The notes beneath the pieces were generated by a model. The model saw nothing but the letters and a program-made list of their open reading frames with translations. It did not search any database and was not told the origin of the DNA. A stretch of 55,072 bases of DNA from Planctomycetota bacterium (GTDB lineage: Bacteria > Planctomycetota > Planctomycetia > Pirellulales > Pirellulaceae). Each line of letters starts with the position of its first letter. The stretch's first letter is position 1. Positions 34,036 through 43,257 of the stretch are shown piece after piece. A program made the translations under genes and the position numbers. The stretch is from NCBI GenBank assembly GCA_016872725.1, contig VGZC01000038.1:1-55072 (forward strand). The letters run 5' to 3'.

Positions 34036-35673
34036 ATGAGTGGATTCCTTTCACTGGCGGGCCATTTCTGGAGTTCGCTGGAACGGCGCGGCGATCGCCC
34101 GGCGCTGTGGACGCGCCGCGACGGGCCCTGGGTCACGCGGACGTGGCTCGATATCGCGGCGGATGTCGAACGCCTCGCCCAAGCGCTGCGTTCCTTGGGC
34201 GTTGAACCGGGCGACCGTGTCGTGCAGATCGCCGAGAATCGGTACGAATGGGTGATCACCGATCTCGCCCTGCTGACGATCGGCGCGATCCACGTTCCCG
34301 TTCACAGCACGTTGAGCGGCGAGCAGATGGCGTACCAGATCGAGCACTGCGGCGCGCGCTGCATCCTCATCTCCACCGACGAGCTGGCCGGCAAGGTCGA
34401 ATCGTCCGTGCCCGCCGCGATGAATGATATCCCGTGGATCGCCTACGAAGCGACCCGTGCCCGGATCGCGGGACGCGCGCCGTTCGACTGGGACGACCTG
34501 CTCCGCGATGCGCCGCGCGTGGCGATTGCCCGGCACGAGGCCCGCCCGTCGGATGTCGCCACGATTCTCTATACGTCGGGCACCACAGGCGAACCGAAAG
34601 GCGTCATGCTGACGCAGGAGAATCTGGTGAGCAACGTATTGGGCGTGCTCGAAGTGATGCCCCAATCGCCCGACGACATGCGCCTCGGATTTCTGCCACT
34701 CAGCCACATCTACGCGCGGACGTGCGATCTGTACACGTGGCTGGTCGCCGGAACCGTCTTCGCGATGGCCGAGTCGCGGTTCACGTTCGAGCGCGACGCG
34801 GCGGAGACCCGTCCGACAATGCTCAATGCCGTGCCCTACTACTACGATCGGTTGATGCGGGACGCGATCGAATCGAGTTCCGCGGACGGTCCTGCGAGCG
34901 TGCTGGGCCGGCTGGGCGGTCGAGTCCGCGCGTTTTGCGGCGGCGGAGCGGCGCTGCCCGAGCATGTATTTGATTTCTTCGCGAGCCAAGGGACGCCCGT
35001 GCTCATGGGATACGGACTGACCGAGTCGTCTCCCGTGATCAGCGTGTCATCGCCGGACCATTACCGGCGCGGCGCGGCCGGTCGCGTGCTTCCGGGAATC
35101 GAGGTCCGCGCGACGGATGAGGGCGAACTGATCACGCGGGGCCCGCACGTGATGGCCGGATATTATCGCGACGACGAGTCCACGCGGCGCGCGATTGTCG
35201 ACGGGTGGCTCCGGACCGGCGACTTGGGACGCGTCGACGACGACGGCTTTGTCTGGATCACGGGCCGAAAGAAGGAACTGATCGTGACGCTCGCCGGCAA
35301 GAACGTCGCTCCCGTCCTGCTCGAATCGCTGCTCACCGAAGATCCGCTCATCCATCAGGCGATGATCGTCGGGGACGGTCGCAAATATCTCGCCGCGCTG
35401 ATCGTCGCCGACCAGGATCGGCTCGCCGAACATCTCGCGGCGGCCGGCCTCGAACCGTCGCACGATGCCGAGCGATCGGTTCTTGGCGAACGGATCGCCG
35501 CGCGGCTGGCGCGACTGGGCGCGCATGAGCAGGTCCGGCGATTCACGATCGTCGAGACGCCTTTTTCGATCGAAGCCGGCGAACTGACGCCGAAACTGAG
35601 CCTTCGGCGCGACAGCATCGTCGATCGCTACGCGGACCGCATCGAACGGCTCTACAGCGAGGAACCGCCATGA
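34036..35673 (+). CDS. Long-chain fatty acid-CoA ligase (AMP-forming)
   Basis: A 545-residue acyl-CoA synthetase that activates fatty acids with ATP and CoA. Motifs in order: the P-loop-like ILYTSGTTGEPKGVMLT, FLPLSHIYARTCDL, NAVPYYYDRL, GYGLTESSPVIS, GWLRTGDLGRVDDDGF and ITGRKKELIVTLAGKNVAP with the C-terminal-domain hinge. GGAGGAC lies about nine bases before ATG 34036. The stop overlaps the next start (ATGA at 35670-35673), which implies translational coupling to the acyl-CoA dehydrogenase. The enzyme feeds the pathway encoded by this operon. Confidence 0.93.
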   Translation: MSGFLSLAGHFWSSLERRGDRPALWTRRDGPWVTRTWLDIAADVERLAQALRSLGVEPGDRVVQIAENRYEWVITDLALLTIGAIHVPVHSTLSGEQMAYQIEHCGARCILISTDELAGKVESSVPAAMNDIPWIAYEATRARIAGRAPFDWDDLLRDAPRVAIARHEARPSDVATILYTSGTTGEPKGVMLTQENLVSNVLGVLEVMPQSPDDMRLGFLPLSHIYARTCDLYTWLVAGTVFAMAESRFTFERDAAETRPTMLNAVPYYYDRLMRDAIESSSADGPASVLGRLGGRVRAFCGGGAALPEHVFDFFASQGTPVLMGYGLTESSPVISVSSPDHYRRGAAGRVLPGIEVRATDEGELITRGPHVMAGYYRDDESTRRAIVDGWLRTGDLGRVDDDGFVWITGRKKELIVTLAGKNVAPVLLESLLTEDPLIHQAMIVGDGRKYLAALIVADQDRLAEHLAAAGLEPSHDAERSVLGERIAARLARLGAHEQVRRFTIVETPFSIEAGELTPKLSLRRDSIVDRYADRIERLYSEEPP

Positions 35674-37601
35674 ACGAAACAAGCCCGCCGAATCGAGTCG
35701 ACGACGGGAACGAGACTTCGTTCGCCGAAACCGCATTGCGAATGGGAGGCAAGAGTGCCGACGAGGCGAAACGCACGGGCGCCATCGATCGGGCCGATGA
35801 CCAGGTCGAGCAGTTGTTCAAGGTCGAGTACCAGACGGTGAACAGTCCGGCCCACCGCGCCGTGTGGGATCGGCAAGTTCCGATCGACCTGTTTCGGGCC
35901 ACACCCGACGCGCCGCCTCCGAACGTGCGCAAAGTGATGGACGAATCGATCGAGGTCGTCCGGCGCCGACGCCTCGCGAAGACCGTGCTGGACGGCGAGG
36001 GGCGCGTCCGGATCGACGTGCTTCAGGATCTTGCGGCAGTCGGCTATTGGGGCCTGCTCGTCGATCCGCGGTTCGGCGGCGTCGGCGCTCCGTTCCGAAG
36101 CTTCGCGCCGTTCCTGACGCGCATGGCGATGGAGGACCCGACGATCGCCGGACTCGCGTCCGTGCATGGGTGCATCGGCGCGGTGGATCCGGTGCGGTCG
36201 TTCGGATCGCCCGAACAGCAGGCGAGGTTCCTGCCTCGGCTCGCCTCGGGCCAGAGCCTGTCCGCGTTCGCGCTGACCGAGCCCGGCGCGGGTTCCGACC
36301 TGACGGCCCTGCGGACACGGGCCGAACGGAAAGGGGACGCGTATGTCGTGAACGGGGAGAAGTTGTTCGTGACGAATGTCGTTCCGGGCAACACGATTGG
36401 ACTGGTCTGCCTGATCGACGACGCGCCCGCCGTGCTGATCTGTGAATTGCCGCCCGAGGAAAACGACTCGTTCGAGATCCGCAAATACGGAATCTGGGCG
36501 CTCAAACACACCTACAATCGCGGGATCGTCTTCCGCGATTTCCGCGTTCCGGCGGCGAATCTGCTCACGCCCGTGAAGGGCAACGGGCTCACGATCGCGT
36601 ACCATGGGCTCAACCTGGGCCGCGTTTCGCTCTGCGCCAACGCGGCCGGCACGATGCGCGTTATGCTCGCCAACATACTGCCCTGGGCGCGGTACCGCGT
36701 GACGTACGGGCAGGCGATCGCGAAGCGGGAGTTGGTCCAGCGGCGCATCGGGCGGCTCACCGGACTCATCGTCGCCTGCGACGCGCTGGTCGCCTGGTGC
36801 GCGACGCTCATCGACGCAGGATACCGAGGCGAAATGGAGTGCATCATCGCGAAGATTTTCGGAAGCGAGTCCCAAAAGGAGGCAGCCGTCGAACTGTTCA
36901 TGAAAACGCACGGCGGCCGCTCGTTCCTCCACGGTCATCTCTTCGGCGACAATGTCCACGAGTACCTGGCTCCATGCATCTATGAGGGCGAAGGCGAAAT
37001 GCTCGGCATGGCCTTCTTCAAGTCGCTCGTCAAGCAGCATGGAACGACCTATTTCGAACCGGTGGGCCGGGCGCTCCAGGAAGCCGGCATCCGCAAACCG
37101 AACCTGATGAATCCGACCCACGTGTGGGCGCTGAGGAGGGTGATGGGACCGTACACCGCGTGGCTCCTTTCCCAGTACCTGACCACGTCGTCGCGTCCGA
37201 CCCTTCCGCCGATGCCCGACGGGTTGCGGAGGCAGGCCGAATTCGCGTGCGAACAGCTCCAGGCCGCGCGGCTCGAAATCAGCGGTACGATGCGCCGCCA
37301 TCAACTCCAACTAGCGGATCGCCAATGCCGCATGTCGGAACTGTCCGCCCGTGTGCAGAAGATGATCGTCATCCTGTGCACGAGCCTGTACGCGAGCGAC
37401 CATGGCGATGAACTTGTCCGCGAAGCGGCGGAACTCCTTTGCCGGGATCTCACGCGCGACTTGGTGGGACGCCGTCCGAGCGACCGCTATTTTCGGGCCG
37501 TTACGAAACTCGGCGCGTCGATCGCGGACGGCGGATTCACGTCGATCGCGGGAGTGGAAGCCGAGTCGATCCTGATCCCTTACGAAACGGGTTCGGCGTG
37601 A
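35670..37601 (+). CDS. Acyl-CoA dehydrogenase (FadE-like)
   Basis: A 643-residue flavoprotein for the first, FAD-dependent oxidation of beta-oxidation. After a ~75-residue polar leader come the N-domain (LLVDPRFGGVGAPF), the beta domain signature LTEPGAGSDLTALRT and GEKLFVTNVVPG, the FAD-binding FMKTHGGRSFLHG, and YEGEGEMLGMAFF with the likely catalytic glutamate. The last ~150 residues are a helical extension longer than in short-chain enzymes, as in FadE-type proteins. It starts inside the ligase stop (ATGA) and its own stop overlaps the next start (GTGA at 37598-37601). No dedicated electron-transfer flavoprotein genes are in the window. Confidence 0.93.
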   Translation: MNETSPPNRVDDGNETSFAETALRMGGKSADEAKRTGAIDRADDQVEQLFKVEYQTVNSPAHRAVWDRQVPIDLFRATPDAPPPNVRKVMDESIEVVRRRRLAKTVLDGEGRVRIDVLQDLAAVGYWGLLVDPRFGGVGAPFRSFAPFLTRMAMEDPTIAGLASVHGCIGAVDPVRSFGSPEQQARFLPRLASGQSLSAFALTEPGAGSDLTALRTRAERKGDAYVVNGEKLFVTNVVPGNTIGLVCLIDDAPAVLICELPPEENDSFEIRKYGIWALKHTYNRGIVFRDFRVPAANLLTPVKGNGLTIAYHGLNLGRVSLCANAAGTMRVMLANILPWARYRVTYGQAIAKRELVQRRIGRLTGLIVACDALVAWCATLIDAGYRGEMECIIAKIFGSESQKEAAVELFMKTHGGRSFLHGHLFGDNVHEYLAPCIYEGEGEMLGMAFFKSLVKQHGTTYFEPVGRALQEAGIRKPNLMNPTHVWALRRVMGPYTAWLLSQYLTTSSRPTLPPMPDGLRRQAEFACEQLQAARLEISGTMRRHQLQLADRQCRMSELSARVQKMIVILCTSLYASDHGDELVREAAELLCRDLTRDLVGRRPSDRYFRAVTKLGASIADGGFTSIAGVEAESILIPYETGSA

Positions 37602-38617
37602 CACGCGCATCGCTTTCCGTGCTCGCCTCCCTGTGTCGACGCGCCGGCCTTTCGGCGCGCGCCGGAGTGGATATCGGGCGCACGTTCGAAACGGAACGTT
37701 CGCGAGGCTCGAATGCCCACCGCGAGCGGATGCGGACGGTGTGCGAGCGGATCCAGGCCGGTGATTCGATCGCCGAAGCGATCGACGCGTGCGGCGACTA
37801 TTTCCCGCCGCTCACCCGCCAGCTTGTCCGCGTCGGCGAGGAGACCGGCCACCTCGACGCCGCCCTGTTGCGGTTGGCCGACCAGTACGAGCACCGGATC
37901 CGGATGCGTCGCGAGTTCTGGAACAGCACGTCGCGCCCCCTGTTCCAGCTCGTTGTCGCGTTCGCCGTCATCAGCCTTCTCATCGTGATCATGGGCTTGA
38001 TCCCGGGATCGCCGGATCTGCTCGGGTTCGGACTTCGCGGCGTTTCGGGGGTGCTCGTCTTCTGGTTCGTGATCGCGGCGATCGGGGGTATCCTCGGGGG
38101 AGCGGCCTATGCCTTGTGGCGCGGGTGGTGGGGCACCGCCCCGATCGTCATCGCGACTCGGATTCCAATCCTCGGCGCGGCTCTCGAAACAAGCGCCCTC
38201 GCGCGATTCACCTGGACGTTCGGCATCGCCGTGGAGACCGGCATGGACGCGCGCGACGCGATGAAGCTCGGCCTCCGCGCAACCAACCATCCGATCTTCA
38301 CGGGCCAGGAACCGGCTTGCCTCGATCGGCTGCGGCGCGGCGAGGAATTCCACGAGGCGCTCGCGGCGACCCGCGTGTTTCCCCGCGATGTCGTCGACAT
38401 GGTTCAGACCGGGGAACTCGCCGGAACCCTCGCCGAAACCCTGCTCCATCTGTCACGCGACTACGAGGAACGCGCCCGGCAAGCCGCGCGCCAACTCGCC
38501 CAGTGCGCCGCCGGTCTCGTCTGGCTTCTCGTCGCCGTGTTCCTCATCGCCATGATCTTCCGGATCGCATCGGTCTACTTCGGCGCGCTCAACGAGGCGG
38601 TCCGCATGACCCAGTGA
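37598..38617 (+). CDS. GspF-like integral membrane protein
   Basis: A 339-residue member of the type II secretion/type IV pilus F family. GTG 37598 overlaps the dehydrogenase stop (GTGA). Two homologous cytoplasmic domains are visible: the first from about 10 to 110 (ERIQAGDSIAEAI, LVRVGEETGHLDAALLRLADQYE), the second from about 190 to 300 (LETSALARFTWTFGIAVETGMDARDAM, MVQTGELAGTLAETLLHLSRDYEE). The membrane helices are FQLVVAFAVISLLIVIMGLI, GVLVFWFVIAAIGGILGGAAYAL and GLVWLLVAVFLIAMIF. Both domains carry the family's xGExxGxL pattern. No GspE ATPase, pilin or secretin gene is adjacent, so its function in a fatty-acid operon is unexplained. Confidence 0.88.
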   Translation: MTRASLSVLASLCRRAGLSARAGVDIGRTFETERSRGSNAHRERMRTVCERIQAGDSIAEAIDACGDYFPPLTRQLVRVGEETGHLDAALLRLADQYEHRIRMRREFWNSTSRPLFQLVVAFAVISLLIVIMGLIPGSPDLLGFGLRGVSGVLVFWFVIAAIGGILGGAAYALWRGWWGTAPIVIATRIPILGAALETSALARFTWTFGIAVETGMDARDAMKLGLRATNHPIFTGQEPACLDRLRRGEEFHEALAATRVFPRDVVDMVQTGELAGTLAETLLHLSRDYEERARQAARQLAQCAAGLVWLLVAVFLIAMIFRIASVYFGALNEAVRMTQ

Positions 38618-38631
38618 GCGGAACGGCGCGG

Positions 38632-39192
38632 TCAACCGGCGTCGGACTTCGGTCTCGACTTCGCCAAGGCCTCCTCGACGATCCTCTGGAATTCGTCCTT
38701 GGGTATGTACCCGCGGAAATCGAGAACCCGTTCGCCGTCCCGATCGTGGAAAATCACGTGCGGATAGGCTCGCGCTCCGAGCACCGTTCGAGCCTTCTTC
38801 TCCGCATCGCCGTCGATCAGCACGCAGATGAAGTTCTCCGTCAATAGTTGACGGATCGTCGGGTCCTTGAAGGTGTCGCCGGCGAGCTTCTTGCACCAGC
38901 CGCACCAGGTCGTCGTCACGAAGAGCATGGCGGGCATTTCTTTCGCGCGGGCCGTGGCGAGCCCCTCATCCATGCCGACGATGAACGGCAAACCGTGCGT
39001 GTGCTCCGACCAGTCCTTCGGTCCGGGCTTCGGCCCGTCCGCTTGCAGATCCACGTCCGGTTCCTTCACGCATCCGGCCATCCCCATCGACAGGCCGAGC
39101 GCCGCGAGGCAGATCGCGGCCGCCGTGAAGCACGAACCGAACACACGGCGCGCGCGGTGAACAACGCGGCGAACAACGGTCATGCTCGGCAT
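38632..39192 (-). CDS. Thioredoxin-like lipoprotein
   Basis: A 186-residue protein with a long signal (FTAAAICLAALGLSMGMAGC) ending in a lipobox, so lipid-anchored and extracytoplasmic. The thioredoxin domain starts with WSEHTHGLPF and contains AMLFVTTTWCGWCKKLAGDTFKD, a CxxC active site, followed by VLIDGDAEKKARTVLGARAYPHVIF with the cis-proline. It probably acts as a thiol reductase or disulfide handler for envelope proteins. The first ATG (39192) is preceded by GAGGAGG; a second (39183) is nine bases later. Convergent with the GspF-like gene. Confidence 0.88.
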   Translation of the reverse strand: MPSMTVVRRVVHRARRVFGSCFTAAAICLAALGLSMGMAGCVKEPDVDLQADGPKPGPKDWSEHTHGLPFIVGMDEGLATARAKEMPAMLFVTTTWCGWCKKLAGDTFKDPTIRQLLTENFICVLIDGDAEKKARTVLGARAYPHVIFHDRDGERVLDFRGYIPKDEFQRIVEEALAKSRPKSDAG

Positions 39193-39504
39193 GCGCGAGT
39201 CCTCCTCGACGGCTCCTCGGTCTTGGACCGAAGTCGGGTTCGATCGGGCAGGACACTACCCCCAGAAGACGGGAGCCCATTGTCGGCGGACGGCATGGAG
39301 TTGTCAAGTTCGATCGATGAGGACCGGCGTAGACGCCGCGAGGAAGGAGGGCCGGGGTGCGCCGCGCGTGGACCGGCAAGGCCGGTCGGGCGGCCCCTGT
39401 CGGATCCCGGGACCTTGGCGTAGATTCGGGTGTGGTGGCCGAACGCGGGTGTCGCGTCGGTCATCGGCATTGCCTAGGAATCGACGGGGAACGGTGATAG
39501 GGCC
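39193..39504. other. Divergent intergenic region, nothing recognised
   Basis: This is a 312-base region between the thioredoxin-like gene (minus) and the aminotransferase gene (plus). It contains Shine-Dalgarno sequence for the minus gene. No clear promoter boxes, RNA gene or repeat were found. Confidence 0.4.
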
Positions 39505-40428
39505 ATGACGACTCCGATCGCGTTCTTGGATGGCGAGTGGATTCCGGCGGACGCGATGCGGATCCCGTGCACCGACAGCGGTTTCTTGCTCGGCGTCACG
39601 GTCGCCGAACAATTGCGGACATTTGGAGGTCGGCTGTTCCGTCTGGATCGTCATCTGGCCCGTCTGGCGCGTTCGCTGGAGATCGTGGGCGTCGTCCCGC
39701 CGTGGTCGATCGACGAACTGGGCATGATCGCCGTCGAGTTGGCTTCGAGGAATCACCGTTTGCTTTCGGAGGGAGACGATCTGGGTCTGTCGATGTTTGT
39801 GACACCCGGCCCGTATCGCACGTTTGTTCCCGAAGGGGGCGGACCGCTCGTCGGCATGCACACGTACCGGCTGCCGTTTGAGCTCTGGGCCTCGAAATAT
39901 GAACAGGGTGAGCGGCTTGTCGTCACGGACGTGCGTCAAGTTCCGGCGAGCAGTTGGCCGCCGGAATTGAAGTGCCGGAGCCGCATGCACTACTTCCTCG
40001 CGGACCGCGCGGCGCGCGCCATCGATGCGGGTTCGCGGGCGTTGCTCCTCGATCAGCAGGGACGGGTGACCGAGGCGTCGACGGCGAACCTCGTGATTGC
40101 GAGTGCCCGCGAAGGTCTCGCCGTTCCGCCCGACGCCTCGGTGCTGCCGGGTGTCAGCGTCGACATGCTTCGCGAGTTGGCCTCGGAGCTCGGCATCGCA
40201 TTCCGGGCTCGGCCGATTTCGGTCGGCGACGTCGAGGGCGCGGATGAGGCGGCCCTTACGAGTACGTCGCCGTGTTTCCTGCCCGTGTCGCACTGCAACG
40301 GAAAACCGATCGGGTCGGGGAGGCCGGGTCCTGTGTTCGCGAGCCTGATGCGGGCGTGGAGTCGCGAGGTCGGCGTGGACATTGTGGCGCAGGCCGTGCG
40401 ATTCGCGCGCCGCGAGCCGGCGGCCTAA
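39505..40428 (+). CDS. Class IV aminotransferase (branched-chain/ADC-lyase fold)
   Basis: A 307-residue PLP protein. FLDGEWIPADAMRIPCTDSGFLLGVTVAEQLRTFGGRLFRLDRHLARL is the class IV N-domain, reported here in pieces only. The Schiff-base lysine is in PELKCRSRMHYFLAD; VTEASTANLVI and LPGVSVDMLRELASELGI are the C-domain signature; and TSTSPCFLPV lies at the substrate loop. The family includes branched-chain and D-amino-acid aminotransferases and aminodeoxychorismate lyase. The sequence does not decide which, though folP elsewhere in this window makes PabC a reasonable guess. Its stop overlaps that of the convergent hydrolase gene by three bases. Confidence 0.85.
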   Translation: MTTPIAFLDGEWIPADAMRIPCTDSGFLLGVTVAEQLRTFGGRLFRLDRHLARLARSLEIVGVVPPWSIDELGMIAVELASRNHRLLSEGDDLGLSMFVTPGPYRTFVPEGGGPLVGMHTYRLPFELWASKYEQGERLVVTDVRQVPASSWPPELKCRSRMHYFLADRAARAIDAGSRALLLDQQGRVTEASTANLVIASAREGLAVPPDASVLPGVSVDMLRELASELGIAFRARPISVGDVEGADEAALTSTSPCFLPVSHCNGKPIGSGRPGPVFASLMRAWSREVGVDIVAQAVRFARREPAA

Positions 40429-41480
40429 GGCGGCGCGGGAATCGCGTATCGGGCGAGCGTCGCGATGATCGCGGGCGATCCGAAGTAGTGTTCGAGTTTG
40501 TGCGAACGGCCGACGAACGGCGCGACGTCGAGCTGCCATACCGCGTTGTCGGGAAAGGCGCCGTGAGGTCCTTCGAACCCCATGGCCGCCACGCCCGGGA
40601 ACGGCTCAAGCAAACGGTAGCGTTTGAGGACCGGGTCGCACGAATTGTGCAGGACGAGCCACCGATCGGCGGCGGCGATCGACGCGCCGTAAACGCCCGA
40701 TGGGTCGAGTGTCGCGTGGTCCATGGCGGGCGCGAGGAGCGCGACGCGCGTGGAACGGGAACGGAGGGATCGGTCGACCCGCGCCGGCGCGTCGCCGCTT
40801 GGTTGTTCCGGATCGATCGGTTCGGCGGAACGGGCCGAATACCCGAGCAGCGATCCGCCGTTGGCGTAGTGCAGCGCGCCGCTGATGACGCGGCAGCCAA
40901 AGCTGTAACCGAGCAGGGAAAGGGGCGCGTCGGGCGTCGCCGAATACCGTCCGAGGAACGCGGCGAGATAGAACGATTCGCGATCGGCCCGGTCGGCTTT
41001 CACTCGGGCGTCCCGGATCGGGCCGGGAAGCTGATCGCTCGGCCACGACCAAATGATGACCCGAACGGACGGAATCGCGCGTCCGCGATTCAGAGCGTAG
41101 TACAGGTCCCAAGCGCTGAGCACGGCGCCGTCGAAGGACATGCGATTGCCGTGCACGAATAGAATGGTCGGCATGGCGGGCGATGCCAGGAGGGCGTCGA
41201 GCGGTGCGGGCTGCCACAGCCCCTCGCCGTCGTAATGGAAAACGGCGGGCTGGAAATCACCGCCTCCGCACGGCGCGTCGAGGCACCGGGTGCTCACCAT
41301 CCAGAAGTCGTCACCGGGCCGCCGACCCGCGGCGCATTCCGGGCGCGTGATCGAGGCATAGTCGGCGGTCGCCGCGGAGGGAGCGATGAGCGCGCATACG
41401 GTCCAGGTCCACCACCGCGTCCGGCGGCCTATCCGCCGCTCACCCGCGGCGCTTCGCGACTCGTCCAGTCTCCATACCAT
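40425..41480 (-). CDS. Exported alpha/beta hydrolase (DUF900-like)
   Basis: A 351-residue protein with a signal (WWTWTVCALIAPSAATA) and an alpha/beta-hydrolase core: TILFVHGNRMSF is the oxyanion region, the nucleophile elbow is SLLGYSFGCRVIS (G-x-S-x-G), and HNSCDPVLKRY and DNAVWQLDV flank the later acidic and histidine parts. ATG 41480 gives the signal directly. The substrate is unknown; homologous planctomycete proteins are uncharacterised. Short overlap of stop codons with the aminotransferase gene means convergent transcription. Confidence 0.78.
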   Translation of the reverse strand: MVWRLDESRSAAGERRIGRRTRWWTWTVCALIAPSAATADYASITRPECAAGRRPGDDFWMVSTRCLDAPCGGGDFQPAVFHYDGEGLWQPAPLDALLASPAMPTILFVHGNRMSFDGAVLSAWDLYYALNRGRAIPSVRVIIWSWPSDQLPGPIRDARVKADRADRESFYLAAFLGRYSATPDAPLSLLGYSFGCRVISGALHYANGGSLLGYSARSAEPIDPEQPSGDAPARVDRSLRSRSTRVALLAPAMDHATLDPSGVYGASIAAADRWLVLHNSCDPVLKRYRLLEPFPGVAAMGFEGPHGAFPDNAVWQLDVAPFVGRSHKLEHYFGSPAIIATLARYAIPAPP

Positions 41481-41644
41481 CAAGCAAGTGTAACACGCAA
41501 ATCCGGCGCGCGCGCCGAAAACGGGAATCGGATGATGCGAAAAAGCGACGGTTGCGTTTGCAATCCGACACCGGTGGGCTAGAGTTGCCTGGCCCGGGAT
41601 GGATGGACTCGCCGCGATCCTCGATTTGCGTGGGAGACGTGACA

Positions 41645-41818
41645 ATGATACGGCTCATGGCTTTTTGTATCGTAGCGTTCGTAGCGATTGCGATGACGGG
41701 ATGCAATCGCTGCTGGACGAATTGGATGCACCGCGGGGCGACCTGCGATACGTGCGGCACGACCGTTGTCGACGGAGCGCCGCCGCCGCCGGCCCAGTTG
41801 CCCGAACCGATTCACTGA
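41645..41818 (+). CDS. Small lipoprotein
   Basis: A 57-residue predicted lipoprotein. The signal MAFCIVAFVAIAMTGC carries a lipobox (IAMTGC). The mature part has a CxxCG-like pair (ATCDTCGTT) and a Pro-rich tail, reminiscent of tiny planctomycete envelope lipoproteins. GGAG sits eight bases upstream of ATG 41645. A TAGAGT at 41580-41585 could be a -10 box. No function can be named. Confidence 0.65.
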   Translation: MIRLMAFCIVAFVAIAMTGCNRCWTNWMHRGATCDTCGTTVVDGAPPPPAQLPEPIH

Positions 41819-41982
41819 TCGATCGGGTCCGGCCCGCGCGGGCACCCCTCCCGGGGCCCCGCGCGAAGCGAACTCCGCGCGGTGCATGCTTTGGGCGACG
41901 ACCCGAGAAGGGGGAACTACAATGAGTGAGGGAGCGGCCCATTCGCCGCTCCCCGCTCATGCTCCGCCGCGGGAGGCCCTTC

Positions 41983-42954
41983 ATGATCGGATGCCCGTCC
42001 GTTCCTCGCACGCGCGTTTGGCTCGCCGCGCTGCTCGCCGCGGTCGGCCCTTGGGGTTCCGCGCGTTCCGTCGAACCGATCGGCAATCGCGGACCCAAAC
42101 AGGACAAACAGCTCACGCAGCGCTGGAAGGTCGGTGTTGAGATCACGGCGCGGGGGCCGTGTGTCGGCATCGTCGCGACCGCGCCGGTGCCCATCGAATG
42201 GCCCGAACAACAGGTTCGGGTCATCGAGGAGGACGTGTCGCCCGAGGTCGGCCGCGTCACCTATCGCGTGCTGGACAACGGCGTGAAGCAGATGGTTGTC
42301 GCCGTGCCGCAACTGGCCCCCGGCAAGAAGGCCAAAGCGATCGTGACGCTCGAAATCACCCGCGCGTCGCTTCTGCCGCCCGACGACCCGACCATCTTCC
42401 GAATCCCCAGGCGGATTCCCAAGGACGTGCGAAAGTGGCTCGGCGCGGGCCCCTACATCGAAACCCAAAATGGCGAAATCCGAAGGAAGGCGCAGGAGGT
42501 CATTGTCGGCAAGGAATCGGCCTGGGAACAAGTCGAGGCGATGTACGATTGGGTTCGCGAAAACGTCAAGTACCGCGACGGAGAACTCAAAGGCGCCCTC
42601 GCCGCCATGCGCGACGGAACGGGGGACTGTGAGGAATTGACGTCCTTGTTCATCGCATTCTGTCGCGTCAACAAGATCCCGGCCCGCACGGTCTGGGTGC
42701 CGGGCCACTGCTATCCCGAGTTCTACCTCGAGGACGAGTCGGGCACCGGGTACTGGATTCCCTGCCAGGCCGCGGGAACCAGGGCCCTGGGAGGCATTCC
42801 CGAGCACCGGCCCATCCTGCAAAAAGGGGATAGTTTCAAGGTGCCCGAGGTGCGCGAACCGCAGCGGTATGTGGCCGAGTTTCTCCAGGCGAGTTCGGTC
42901 GGCGGCATGCCGCCCGAGGTCAAGTTCATTCGCGATCTCTTGCCCGCGCCCTAG
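41983..42954 (+). CDS. Exported transglutaminase-like protein
   Basis: A 323-residue protein with a signal-like N-terminus (RVWLAALLAAVGPWGSA). The N-terminal half is a beta-rich domain. The transglutaminase core follows: AWEQVEAMYDWVRENVKYRDG, then the catalytic cysteine in TGDCEELTSLFIAFCRVNKIPARTVWVPGHCYPEF with the histidine at GHC, and a downstream acidic residue in YLEDESGTGYW. This fits a cysteine protease or isopeptidase-like enzyme acting in the envelope. ATG 41983 is chosen because GGGAGG lies six bases upstream and the signal then starts early; ATG 41959 is also in frame. Confidence 0.85.
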   Translation: MIGCPSVPRTRVWLAALLAAVGPWGSARSVEPIGNRGPKQDKQLTQRWKVGVEITARGPCVGIVATAPVPIEWPEQQVRVIEEDVSPEVGRVTYRVLDNGVKQMVVAVPQLAPGKKAKAIVTLEITRASLLPPDDPTIFRIPRRIPKDVRKWLGAGPYIETQNGEIRRKAQEVIVGKESAWEQVEAMYDWVRENVKYRDGELKGALAAMRDGTGDCEELTSLFIAFCRVNKIPARTVWVPGHCYPEFYLEDESGTGYWIPCQAAGTRALGGIPEHRPILQKGDSFKVPEVREPQRYVAEFLQASSVGGMPPEVKFIRDLLPAP

Positions 42955-43120
42955 CGCGTCGCAGCGAAAGCGAGTCGATCACCGCCACCGCCACTTGGCC
43001 GACGAGCAACGACACGAACATCCAGAGAAAGACGAACGCTTGGCGGCGCACGAGCCCGCCGCGCGCCGCGTCTTTGTCGGCGGGCGTTTTGTCGGCGGGC
43101 GTTTTGTCGGCTGCGCGCAT
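42926..43120 (-). CDS. Small single-pass membrane protein
   Basis: A 64-residue ORF: MRAADKTPADKTPADKD with a duplicated KTPAD motif, then one transmembrane helix (QAFVFLWMFVSLLVGQVAVAVID) and a basic tail. It overlaps the end of the convergent transglutaminase gene by 29 nt. The start lies within a perfect inverted repeat (43115-43144) and lacks a strong Shine-Dalgarno. It is plausible because of the clean topology, but could be chance. Confidence 0.4.
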   Translation of the reverse strand: MRAADKTPADKTPADKDAARGGLVRRQAFVFLWMFVSLLVGQVAVAVIDSLSLRRARARARDRE

Positions 43121-43144
43121 GCGTGGATTGTCCCACGCATGCGC
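43115..43144. promoter_or_regulatory. Perfect 12-bp inverted repeat
   Basis: GCGCATGCGTGG (43115-43126) and CCACGCATGCGC (43133-43144) flank a 6-nt loop. The hairpin covers the start codon of the small membrane protein on the minus strand, so it could mask translation, or serve as an operator. Confidence 0.5.
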
Positions 43145-43257
43145 CGTGACACAATCCCCCCATCCCACGCCCGATTGGGGGCACCCGAGCGAATTCCGCC
43201 GCCGGAACCCGAGAGCATCGAGGGGTGGGCCGGATGCGCTCGGAACGAGTCGACAAG

